Assembly (NCBI GenBank): GCA_947625775.1
Contig: CANQPM010000008.1
Location: 62,001-126,000 of the forward strand
Origin: an uncultured Lachnospiraceae bacterium
Lineage (GTDB): Bacteria; Bacillota; Clostridia; Lachnospirales; Lachnospiraceae
DNA length: 64,000 nt
Direction: 5' to 3'
Shown here: one piece after another, positions 35,808 to 43,860 of the stretch
Position numbering within the stretch: the first letter of the stretch is position 1
Layout of the letters: each line of letters opens with the position of its first letter
Position numbers and translations under genes: made by a program
The notes under the pieces: generated by a model
Told to the model about the DNA's origin: nothing
The model's database searches: none
Seen by the model: the letters and a program-made list of their open reading frames with translations, nothing else

Positions 35808-36596
35808 ATGGCAAAATACAATGATTTAGATCCTAAAAAATGGAAGGAATATACTGACATTAATACCGATTCATTATGGATTATAGACAAACGCGACAAT
35901 TCAGGCGCACATACGGGGGACTATCATGGCAACTTCGTTCCGCAAATCCCGCATCAGCTTTTTTCAAGATATACCAAAAAAGGCGACTGGATTTTAGATC
36001 CTTTTATGGGGAGCGGGACATCATTAATCGAGGCGCAGCGAATGGGCAGAAATTCCATAGGAATTGAATTGCAGCAGACCGTTGCCTGTGAAGCCCGCGA
36101 GCGGATTGAAACTGAGCGCCGCGACGACTGCGCCGTGAAAGTGGTATCAGGGGACAGCCGAACCATTGATATGGACAAAATAATGAACGATATAGGAATA
36201 AAAAAATTACAATTTGTAATTATGCATCCGCCTTATTGGGACATAATTAAGTTTTCCGAAAGCAAGAATGATTTGTCAAACATGGAAAGCTTAGATGAAT
36301 TTCTGGGGGCGTTTGGCGAGGTGATTGATAACTCAACAAAGCGCCTTGAAAAGAACAGGTACTGCGCCTGCGTTATCGGCGACAAATATTCAAACAGCCA
36401 AGTCATTCCCCTTGGCTTTTACTGTATGAACAAATTTATCGAAAAAGGGTTTTTGTTAAAAGCCATTCTCGTTAAAAATTTCGGCGAGACAAAGGGAAAA
36501 TCCAACCAGCAAGGCATATGGCGCTATAGGGCTATCACAAACGATTTCTACATATTTAAGCATGAATATATTTTTGTATTTAAAAAGGTGAAGTAA
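35808..36596 (+). CDS. N4-cytosine/N6-adenine DNA methyltransferase, beta class
   Basis: 262 residues from MAKYNDLDPKKWKEY. The start is set by AGGAG seven bases upstream. Catalytic motif IV reads MHPPYWDIIKFS (near 141-152), with HPPY in place of the common DPPY/SPPY. Motif I comes after the target-recognition part of the N-terminal region (WILDPFMGSGTSLIEA near 62-77), the permuted order of N6_N4 Mtase proteins. Target site unknown. It shares an operon with the D12 enzyme; two methyltransferases together usually mark an asymmetric recognition site with one enzyme per strand. Confidence 0.88.
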   Translation: MAKYNDLDPKKWKEYTDINTDSLWIIDKRDNSGAHTGDYHGNFVPQIPHQLFSRYTKKGDWILDPFMGSGTSLIEAQRMGRNSIGIELQQTVACEARERIETERRDDCAVKVVSGDSRTIDMDKIMNDIGIKKLQFVIMHPPYWDIIKFSESKNDLSNMESLDEFLGAFGEVIDNSTKRLEKNRYCACVIGDKYSNSQVIPLGFYCMNKFIEKGFLLKAILVKNFGETKGKSNQQGIWRYRAITNDFYIFKHEYIFVFKKVK

Positions 36597-36619
36597 CCCA
36601 AACGGTTTCCTCACCTTTT
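36583..36619. terminator. bidirectional terminator between the methyltransferases and vanS
   Basis: AAAAGGTGA and TCACCTTTT form a perfect 9 bp stem that includes the methyltransferase stop codon. Inside, AACC pairs with GGTT. The structure also ends minus-strand transcripts of vanS. Confidence 0.88.
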
Positions 36620-36683
36620 ATCCTATTTTCAGAGATATCTTAAATTATACTAATTTTAAACTACATTATAAAATCCATATAAG

Positions 36684-37844
36684 CTACATCAGCAGCGCCA
36701 CCTCAAACTCCACCATATCATCATAGCTTTTTGCCGTAATCGTGCCGTTATGCAACTCTACTATCTGCTTTGCAATGGCAAGCCCTAGTCCTGCACCGCC
36801 GCTTTGCGTGCCTCTTGACGCGTCAAGCCTGTAAAACTGCTCAAATATCCGTGAAAGCTTTTCCTGCGGTATAGTCCTTCCGTAATTTGTGAATTTTATG
36901 CTTACATTACTTTCCTTTTGGGAAACTGAAATGTATATAGCGCTGTCGCGTTCGCTGTAATTTACCGCATTGCGCAGAAGATTGTCAAACACGCGCTGCA
37001 GCTTGTCCACGTCACAGCTTATCATTATGCCGCGTCCCGCCACAAGACGGCATTTTAAGTTTTTCTCCGCAAGCATCGGCTCAAACTCGGACACCAGCTG
37101 CTCAAGCATTCGCGTCAAATTCACGTGACTGTATTCAAGCGTCAGGCTTGACAGATTGTATCGCGTTATCTCAAAAAATTCGTTTATCAGGTCTTCAAGC
37201 CGAAGCGCCTTTTCAAGCGAAATACCAAGATATTTTTCCCTAAGCTCCCCTGAAATCTGCTTTTCGTCTTTTAACAGTGTCAGATAACCGATTACCGACG
37301 TGAGCGGGGTTTTGAGGTCGTGCGCAAGATATACCACCAAATCATTTTTGCGCTGCTCCGCTATCTGCGCCGTGAGCTTTCTCTGCTCCAGCGTATGCTT
37401 TATCTGGTTGATTTTCTTTTCAGTGGCTGAAAGCTCCTGCGAAAGTATGATGTCGCCTGAATTTTCCTCTATCAGTGCATCTATGCCGCGGTTTATCTCG
37501 CCGAAATATTTTGTAAATCTGTTTAGATATATCCACATCATCACGGCAAATGCGCAAAGCATTGATGTCCATATTATAGGCTCCGCGTTATCTCTTATCA
37601 CATGCCTGTATATGACAAGCGCCGTGTCATAGTCATGCACCACAAAGCGGTCAAGAAATGTGACTACCCAGTTTGCCAGATGTCCGCTGAACACCAGATT
37701 ATACAGGCTTATTATGAATATACCTGCGCCAAACATCATAGCAATCGTAAGTATAAAAAGTTTTGTCTTTAACTGCCCGTAGCCGCTGTTTTTGTATTTG
37801 TCCGTTTTCCTGCGGCTCTTTATCTTTTCAATAAGCTTATTCAA
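36684..37844 (-). CDS. vanS: VanS-type sensor histidine kinase
   Basis: 386 residues. Two membrane helices (about 28-50 and 89-108) frame a short outside loop of about 38 residues, as in VanS of D-Ser clusters. The HisKA motif is VVYLAHDLKTPLTSVIGYL (H175). The ATP domain has LLRNAVNYS, FTNYGRTIP and GAGLGLAIAKQI. It should sense glycopeptide or cell-wall stress and phosphorylate VanR. The start overlaps the vanR stop by eight bases. It is separated from vanG by the divergent methyltransferase pair. Confidence 0.88.
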   Translation of the reverse strand: MNKLIEKIKSRRKTDKYKNSGYGQLKTKLFILTIAMMFGAGIFIISLYNLVFSGHLANWVVTFLDRFVVHDYDTALVIYRHVIRDNAEPIIWTSMLCAFAVMMWIYLNRFTKYFGEINRGIDALIEENSGDIILSQELSATEKKINQIKHTLEQRKLTAQIAEQRKNDLVVYLAHDLKTPLTSVIGYLTLLKDEKQISGELREKYLGISLEKALRLEDLINEFFEITRYNLSSLTLEYSHVNLTRMLEQLVSEFEPMLAEKNLKCRLVAGRGIMISCDVDKLQRVFDNLLRNAVNYSERDSAIYISVSQKESNVSIKFTNYGRTIPQEKLSRIFEQFYRLDASRGTQSGGAGLGLAIAKQIVELHNGTITAKSYDDMVEFEVALLM

Positions 37845-38577
37845 TTTTGTACCCCACTCCCCACACTGTTTTTATGAATTTGGGCTTGCGCGGAGGCTCG
37901 CCGAGCTTTTCGCGAAGCCTGCCTATATGCGCCATTACCGTATTGTTGCTGTCAATGAATTTTTCGCCCCAGACGTTTTCAAACAGCTCCTCCGATGAAA
38001 TAACGCGCCCCCTGTTCTCGCACAGATACCATAGGATTGAAAATTCTATCGGCGTGAGCGCTATTTCTTTTCCGTACAGCGTGCATTGGTGGGTGCTTTT
38101 GTTTATTATAAGCCTGTTTATGTCGTATTCCGTTTCCCGCATTGTGCCGTCTGCCTGCGCCTTGCCGTTATTTATATCCGATATGCCGCCCACGCCTGCC
38201 GCGCTGTTATACCGAGTATAGCGGCGCAGCTGTGTTTTGACGCGCGCCGTTACTTCAAGCGGGTTAAACGGCTTTGTTATGTAGTCGTCCGCGCCGATTG
38301 TCAGCCCCATTATCTTATCCGTGTCCTCTGACTTTGCCGTGAGCATTATCACGGGGTAAAAATGCTTTTCCCTGATTTTCTGCAGAAGCGTAAAGCCGTC
38401 TACGTCGGGAAGCATTATGTCAAGTATCGCAAGGTCGGGGCTTTGCGCGCTGATATACGCCAGCGCGTCAGCGCCGTTGTAAAACTTATGCACTGTGTAG
38501 CCGTCATTTATCAGGTACAGCTCTATCAGGTCGGCTATTTCCTTTTCGTCGTCTACTATCATAATGTTGGCTGCCAT
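37837..38577 (-). CDS. vanR: VanR-type response regulator
   Basis: 246 residues, OmpR/PhoB class. The receiver has IMIVDDEKEIADLIELYL at the start, phospho-acceptor D53 (ILDIMLPDVDG), T in MLTAK and K in ITKPF. The winged helix covers about 145-246 (ALTPIEFSILWYLCENRGRV, SSEELFENVWGEKF). The receiver wording is close to VanR. A linker of about 25 residues between domains is longer than usual. It is probably the activator of vanG-XY-T and perhaps of its own promoter. Confidence 0.88.
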   Translation of the reverse strand: MAANIMIVDDEKEIADLIELYLINDGYTVHKFYNGADALAYISAQSPDLAILDIMLPDVDGFTLLQKIREKHFYPVIMLTAKSEDTDKIMGLTIGADDYITKPFNPLEVTARVKTQLRRYTRYNSAAGVGGISDINNGKAQADGTMRETEYDINRLIINKSTHQCTLYGKEIALTPIEFSILWYLCENRGRVISSEELFENVWGEKFIDSNNTVMAHIGRLREKLGEPPRKPKFIKTVWGVGYKIE

Positions 38578-38708
38578 ATGTGATTTATCCCCCGTTCGTT
38601 AATATTTTTCATAAAAACCTCTGAAGCAATCAGCATTTCCATAAATAAACCATACCGCAATTATAGCATTATTTCATATAAAAGCATACCTTAAATTTCC
38701 CAAAACAC

Positions 38709-38737
38709 GTGACATTTCCAAAATATAGAGTTATAAT
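38709..38737 (+). promoter_or_regulatory. promoter of the flavin reductase gene
   Basis: GTGACA (38709-38714), 17-base spacer, TATAAT (38732-38737), leader of about 30 bases. A divergent minus-strand TATAAT near 38662 may serve vanR. Confidence 0.65.
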
Positions 38738-38776
38738 ATTACCACAAAAATCAAGCAAGTAAAAGGAGAATTTATC

Positions 38777-39280
38777 ATGCACACATTTCAACCGTATCCA
38801 ATCGAGGAATTGGAATTTAATCCGTTTGAGAAAATCGGCAAGGACTGGGGGCTTGTATCGGCTGGCTCAAAGCAGAAGGCTAACGCTATGACCGTAAGCT
38901 GGGGCGGCTTGGGCGTGCTCTGGGGCAAAAACGTGGTGTTCATCTTTATCCGCGACTCACGATATACAAAGGAATTTATCGACGCGGGAGACTTTTTCTC
39001 CGTTTCGTTCATGGACAAAAATTACCGCGACGCACTAAACTACTGCGGCTCACATTCGGGCAGAGACGAGGATAAGGTCTCAAACGCGGGGCTTACATGG
39101 GCTTACAAGCACTCAATCCCTTACATAGACGAGGGCAATTTCATACTTCTGTGCCAGAAGCTTGCCGCGATGAAGATTACAGACGACTCATTTATCTCGC
39201 CTGAAATAAAAAAATGGTATGCAGACGGCGATATGCATACCATGTATGTCGGCGAGATATTAGAGATTATGGCTAGATAA
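38777..39280 (+). CDS. flavin reductase family (flavoredoxin-like) protein
   Basis: 167 residues. The flavin-binding split-barrel begins near SAGSKQKANAMTVSWGGLGVLWGK (residues 29-52), where AMTVSWGGLG is the usual FMN-contact region, and continues FIFIRDSRYTKEFI. Enzymes of this type pass electrons between NAD(P)H, flavins and small redox partners. A C-terminal helix-rich part ends in LEIMAR. It overlaps the convergent CPBP gene by eight bases. Ribosome-binding site AAGGAGAA. Confidence 0.85.
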   Translation: MHTFQPYPIEELEFNPFEKIGKDWGLVSAGSKQKANAMTVSWGGLGVLWGKNVVFIFIRDSRYTKEFIDAGDFFSVSFMDKNYRDALNYCGSHSGRDEDKVSNAGLTWAYKHSIPYIDEGNFILLCQKLAAMKITDDSFISPEIKKWYADGDMHTMYVGEILEIMAR

Positions 39281-40064
39281 CCATAGATAGCGCAAATACG
39301 GTAATATTAGCCGCCATGTGGAAAATCACAGGCGCGGCAAAGCACTTTTCCTTCTCATAGCAAAGCGCAATCAGCATTCCCATGCACGTACCGTACAAAA
39401 ACTGCGGCAGATTGGCGTGAAACGCGCCGAAAATCAATGCCGTGGCTACGATACTGCGCGGAATGCTGTAAAAGCGCTTCATTCTGTTGTACGTCACACC
39501 CCTGAAAACAAGCTCCTCCGCAAACGGCGCTATTATCCCGTACAAAACAATCCCCAGCCACAGCGGCACTGAATACTGTATCTGCTCAACATTGGCGTAT
39601 CTTTCTGAGACACTTTGAAAAAGCTCCAGACCATACGAAACTGCAGCATTGAGCGCAATGCTTGAAACTGCTCCAAAAATCGCGCATACCGCAAGCCCCA
39701 AGGCGTTCACTTTTTCATATCCCAAAAATCCGTTTTTCATATACGCTGCAAACTGCCTTGCCATTCCCGCGTCAATGTCTACTTCTCCCGAGACCGCAGC
39801 CTCCTTCAAAAAATCACCCACAAGAAATATCACGCCGACCAACGACGCTATTCCGTTTATAACAGCGTTTATCTGATTATAATTCTGGCTCACAAACTCC
39901 GCTGCGCCGCCAAGCGGAACTGACACTACTGTCATAACCAAAAGCAGCTGCGCAAGCGTTTTTACAAGCATGTATATGACAAGCGGCTTTAAAATATAGT
40001 ACGCCTTCTGAAAAAATGTCGTGCGCTTTTGCGTTATCTTTACTTCTTTTCTCTTTCTCTGCAT
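39273..40064 (-). CDS. CPBP-family intramembrane metalloprotease (CAAX-protease-like)
   Basis: 263 residues with about seven hydrophobic segments. The catalytic motifs are FAEELVFRGVTYNRM (EExxxR), FGAFHANLPQFLYG (FxxxH) and FHMAANIT near the end. Bacterial members can act in bacteriocin self-protection or maturation; no bacteriocin gene was seen beside it. The N-terminus is strongly basic (MQRKRKEVKITQKR). The start lies 23 bases after the addA stop, so it may be read through from addBA. Confidence 0.9.
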   Translation of the reverse strand: MQRKRKEVKITQKRTTFFQKAYYILKPLVIYMLVKTLAQLLLVMTVVSVPLGGAAEFVSQNYNQINAVINGIASLVGVIFLVGDFLKEAAVSGEVDIDAGMARQFAAYMKNGFLGYEKVNALGLAVCAIFGAVSSIALNAAVSYGLELFQSVSERYANVEQIQYSVPLWLGIVLYGIIAPFAEELVFRGVTYNRMKRFYSIPRSIVATALIFGAFHANLPQFLYGTCMGMLIALCYEKEKCFAAPVIFHMAANITVFALSMVI

Positions 40065-40086
40065 TTATGCCCCAATCCCTTCATAT

Positions 40087-43000
40087 TCACACCAAAATCT
40101 CTTTTTTCAGCGCAAACGAATACAGATACCGCTCCTTAACCCGCTGCCCTGTTATCTGCTCCAGCGCAAGCTGGTAATAGTCAAGCTGCGCCTTATAGCG
40201 CGCAATCAGCTCCTCATCGCTGTCAACCATGTCCGTCTTGTAGTCGGCAAGCACTATTCCGTCATTCTCATAAAAGAACACGTCAATGACGCCCTGCACC
40301 AGCACAGTCTCGTCAGCGGGATAACGCTCATTCAGCCTGTCAGCGGGTATTCCAAGCACAAACGGCTGCTCCTTGAAAAGGGCTCCCGCACGGTTTGCGG
40401 CTATCATGCGCTGCGCAAGCGGGGTTTTCAAAAAGTCAATTATCCTGCCGATTTTTACACACTCAAGCTCCGCCTGAGATACTCTGCCCTCCGAAATCCA
40501 TAAATTGCGCTCGCGCTTAACTACGTCATATAAACGCTTTTCTACACTTTCAATATCCGCCGCGCCGCTGTCATATGCAAGCCCCTCGCCAAAGGACAAA
40601 AGCTCCATGCTCTTATGCACAGCATTTCCGTACCGTGCGCCGCCTGTCTCCTGCTCTGCTTTTTCTTTATCCTCTGTTTCAAGCCTGAACCTTGGCACAT
40701 AGCTTTCCTTTGGCATTTTGACAAGCTCATCTGCCTCCGTGTCAGCCTCGTCATAGGCGGCGCGTTTGAGCTCGGAAACTGTAGTCTTTACTTTTAAGCC
40801 CTCTAGCCGCGCATGCAGATACTGGTACTGCAGCCTCTCCTCCAAAAGCTGTGAAAGCCCTGCATCTGCGTATTTATGCGCCTCGTCAAGCTGCGCCTCC
40901 AAGAGCATATCCTTACCAAGCTCCTTTAACTGCTCAGCCGCCGTGTCCACCTTCTCATATACCACCATCTTTATCCGCACATTCTCATACGGCAGCGAAT
41001 ATCCCCCGCGCCGCCCTTCGGCAAATTCGTCTATGCATTTGTGCCGTATAAGTGACATCAGTGTCATATCCATATATGAGTTTGCCGCCATTATCGCGGA
41101 ATACGGCAGCTTTTGTCCGCTTTCCAGCATTATATGGCTGTATGAGGAAAGCTTTTTTTCAAGGTCTTCGACGTAGCCTGTCAAAATCAGTTTTTCCTTC
41201 GCCCTCGTGAGTGCGACATAAAACACGCGCATATCCTCCCCCCGCGTGTCCTCCTTCATTTTATGCGCAACCGTGTTTTTTCTGAGCGTCTTTGACTTCA
41301 CGCGCATCACGGGATTTATGTAGTCTACGCCTATGCCAAGCTCCGCGTCCATAATTATACCCTGCCGCATATCCATCTGATTAAACTGTTTGGAAAGTCC
41401 GCACACAAAACAGATAGGAAACTCCAAGCCCTTGCTCTTGTGAATCGTCATTATGCGCACGACATCAGCATTCTCGTCAAGTATGTTTGCCTCGCCAAAA
41501 TCAACCTCTTGCTCCTGCATGGTTTCCAGATACCTTATAAAATGAAACAGCCCGTAAAAGCTTGTCTTCTGGAATGCCCCCGCCTTTTCAAGCAAAAGCT
41601 CAAGATTCGCTCTCCTCTGGTCGCCCCCAGGCAGCGCGCCGACAAACATATCGTAGCCCATAATGCGTATCAGCTGCTGTATCAGCTCCTTTATCGGCAT
41701 ATATGACGCCATGGCGCGGAATTTATCTATTGTTTCGAGCAGCCTCGAAAGCTTTTCAATACACTTTTTTTCTTCTTCAGACGCCTGCCCTTTGTCACCG
41801 CCGATCGCCTGTAAATAGAGCTTAACCTGCTCATATAAATACAGCTTTTTATTTTCAGCGTGGCTTTTTGCATAGCAGCTTATCCTTGCTATTTCTTCCT
41901 CGGAAAAATTAAAATACGGCAGCTTCATAACGCCGAAAAATGGTATGTCCTGCAGCGGATTGTCTAGCACGCGCAGGAAATTTACAATCCCCTGTATCTC
42001 GAGCGTCTCAAAATAGCCCGTTCTGCTTGTGACATGCACAGGTATTCCGCGCTCTGACAATATTCGCCTGAAATCCTCGTCCCAGCCTGCAGTCGCCCTG
42101 AACAAAAGCACTATGTCCGAATACCTTGCGGGGCGCAGCTTACCTGTCTCCGCGTCAGTCACGGGAAAGCTTCCCACAAGCTCTTTTATCCGTGAAGCGA
42201 CAAGCATAGCCTCCTTCTCTTTTTCCGTGTATTCCTGCGCGCTGTCCGCATTGTCCTCCGCATCAGGCGATGCGATTAGCAGCTCCGTCTGATAAATGTT
42301 ATCCTCATTGCCGTTGTCTGATTTGGGATATGGGTATTCCGCTCCCGCGCTAAGCGCCGCCTTGTCGTCATATTCCACATTGCCAATCTGTTTTTTCATA
42401 AGCTGTCCGCATATGAAATTCACAGAGTCGGTGACCTCCATGCGGCTTCTGAAATTCGTGCTCAAATCTATTCTCGTGCAGCCGTCAGCATTTGTGACAT
42501 ATGTGTCATATTTTTCCATAAAAATCTCAGGGCGCGCCAGACGGAACTTGTATATGCTCTGCTTTATGTCGCCTACCATAAATCGGTTGTAATGCCCCTT
42601 CTCCTCGCCCGATATGCATTTGAGCAGAAGCTCCTGAACCTCGTTTGAATCCTGGTACTCGTCAATCATTATCTCGGCAAAATAATCCTGCAGCTCCAGC
42701 GCCGTGCCTCTGGGCGTGATTTTTCCGTTTTTGCCCTTCTCCACAAGTATCTGCAGCGCAAGATGCTCCATATCCGAAAAATCCACGATATTTTTGTCGC
42801 GCTTTTCCTTGTCCAGCCTGCGCTTATATTCCATGGTAAGCATGACAAGCTCGGAAACTGCCCTGTCACACTCTGCCATGCTCTCCGCAATGCTCTCTGG
42901 CGGAACACTAAACATATTTTTTTTCAGGTCGCCGACGCTCTTTTTTACGTCATCACGGATTGATTTTACCGCCTCCTTTAATTCCTCGTCAACCCCTTCC

Positions 43001-43860
43001 CCCTTTTTGGAGGAAAGCCTTGTAAACGCCGCCTCCTCAAAAAGAGCGTAAAGCTCGGAATAGCTTTTGCCAGTTTCCAGCTTTTTTATCATTTCCAAAT
43101 CGGACTGCAGATTTTCCGCATACTGCGCAGGACCGCCCGCGCTGCCCGCTATTTTCTGCGCCTTGCCAATCTGCTCCTCACATTCGCAAAGCGCGGTATT
43201 CATGTACGACACCATGTATTTGAACCATTTTTTTTCAGACAAGCCGTCTGCGCTGTCAATTTTGTAGTCATCAAGCCTGTCATTCAGCCACTCCTCGGGG
43301 AAGGGATAGCTTATCGAAAAATGGTAGAGTCTCAGCACCGCCTCCTCTATCCGCTTTTCGTCTGTGCCTGTGCTGTAGCACTCGACAAAGTTCAAAAAGC
43401 TCTCAGTCGGCTCGGCGTGCATATCCTCCAAAAGCTTAGCCAGCACGTCGCTTTCCAGCAGCTTTATCTCCCCCTCGTCAGCCACCCTAAAGGAGGGATC
43501 AAGACCTATCTCATTGAAATTGTTCCTTATTATAAAAAGGCAGAAGGAGTCAATTGTCGTAATCTGCGCGTTATGTATGAGCGCCGCCTGCCGCTGCAGG
43601 TGCTCATTTTCAGGCTCTGCCTCAAGCCGCTTTGTGACTGCGGCGGATATGCGCTCCCTCATCTGCGCCGCCGCCGCGGAGGTAAATGTCACAATGAGAA
43701 GCCTGTCAATGTCCACGGGCTTTTCCCTGTCCGTAATCATCTGTATAATGCGCTCAACAAGCACCGCCGTCTTGCCGCTGCCTGCCGCCGCCGACACAAG
43801 GATATTTTTCCCGCGCGTGTCTATGACACTTCGCTGCTCCTTAGTAAATTTAACCGCCAT
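40087..43860 (-). CDS. addA: ATP-dependent helicase/nuclease subunit A
   Basis: 1257 residues. UvrD-type helicase with Walker A VSAAAGSGKTAVLVER (22-37), Walker B MIDEYQDSNEVQ, and IMTIHKSKGLEFPICFVCG. The C-terminal RecB-like nuclease shows QGVIDVFFYENDGIVLADYKTD near 1190-1210. With AddB it resects double-strand breaks up to Chi, doing in Firmicutes what RecBCD does in E. coli. The start overlaps addB by 11 bases. The frame is intact over the usual length (1200-1260). Confidence 0.97.
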   Translation of the reverse strand: MAVKFTKEQRSVIDTRGKNILVSAAAGSGKTAVLVERIIQMITDREKPVDIDRLLIVTFTSAAAAQMRERISAAVTKRLEAEPENEHLQRQAALIHNAQITTIDSFCLFIIRNNFNEIGLDPSFRVADEGEIKLLESDVLAKLLEDMHAEPTESFLNFVECYSTGTDEKRIEEAVLRLYHFSISYPFPEEWLNDRLDDYKIDSADGLSEKKWFKYMVSYMNTALCECEEQIGKAQKIAGSAGGPAQYAENLQSDLEMIKKLETGKSYSELYALFEEAAFTRLSSKKGEGVDEELKEAVKSIRDDVKKSVGDLKKNMFSVPPESIAESMAECDRAVSELVMLTMEYKRRLDKEKRDKNIVDFSDMEHLALQILVEKGKNGKITPRGTALELQDYFAEIMIDEYQDSNEVQELLLKCISGEEKGHYNRFMVGDIKQSIYKFRLARPEIFMEKYDTYVTNADGCTRIDLSTNFRSRMEVTDSVNFICGQLMKKQIGNVEYDDKAALSAGAEYPYPKSDNGNEDNIYQTELLIASPDAEDNADSAQEYTEKEKEAMLVASRIKELVGSFPVTDAETGKLRPARYSDIVLLFRATAGWDEDFRRILSERGIPVHVTSRTGYFETLEIQGIVNFLRVLDNPLQDIPFFGVMKLPYFNFSEEEIARISCYAKSHAENKKLYLYEQVKLYLQAIGGDKGQASEEEKKCIEKLSRLLETIDKFRAMASYMPIKELIQQLIRIMGYDMFVGALPGGDQRRANLELLLEKAGAFQKTSFYGLFHFIRYLETMQEQEVDFGEANILDENADVVRIMTIHKSKGLEFPICFVCGLSKQFNQMDMRQGIIMDAELGIGVDYINPVMRVKSKTLRKNTVAHKMKEDTRGEDMRVFYVALTRAKEKLILTGYVEDLEKKLSSYSHIMLESGQKLPYSAIMAANSYMDMTLMSLIRHKCIDEFAEGRRGGYSLPYENVRIKMVVYEKVDTAAEQLKELGKDMLLEAQLDEAHKYADAGLSQLLEERLQYQYLHARLEGLKVKTTVSELKRAAYDEADTEADELVKMPKESYVPRFRLETEDKEKAEQETGGARYGNAVHKSMELLSFGEGLAYDSGAADIESVEKRLYDVVKRERNLWISEGRVSQAELECVKIGRIIDFLKTPLAQRMIAANRAGALFKEQPFVLGIPADRLNERYPADETVLVQGVIDVFFYENDGIVLADYKTDMVDSDEELIARYKAQLDYYQLALEQITGQRVKERYLYSFALKKEILV

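Noticed and set aside
38640-38670. vanR promoter with VanR box
   Set aside because: A TATAAT is present on the minus strand but no convincing -35 or repeated VanR box could be read, so it is not listed as a feature.
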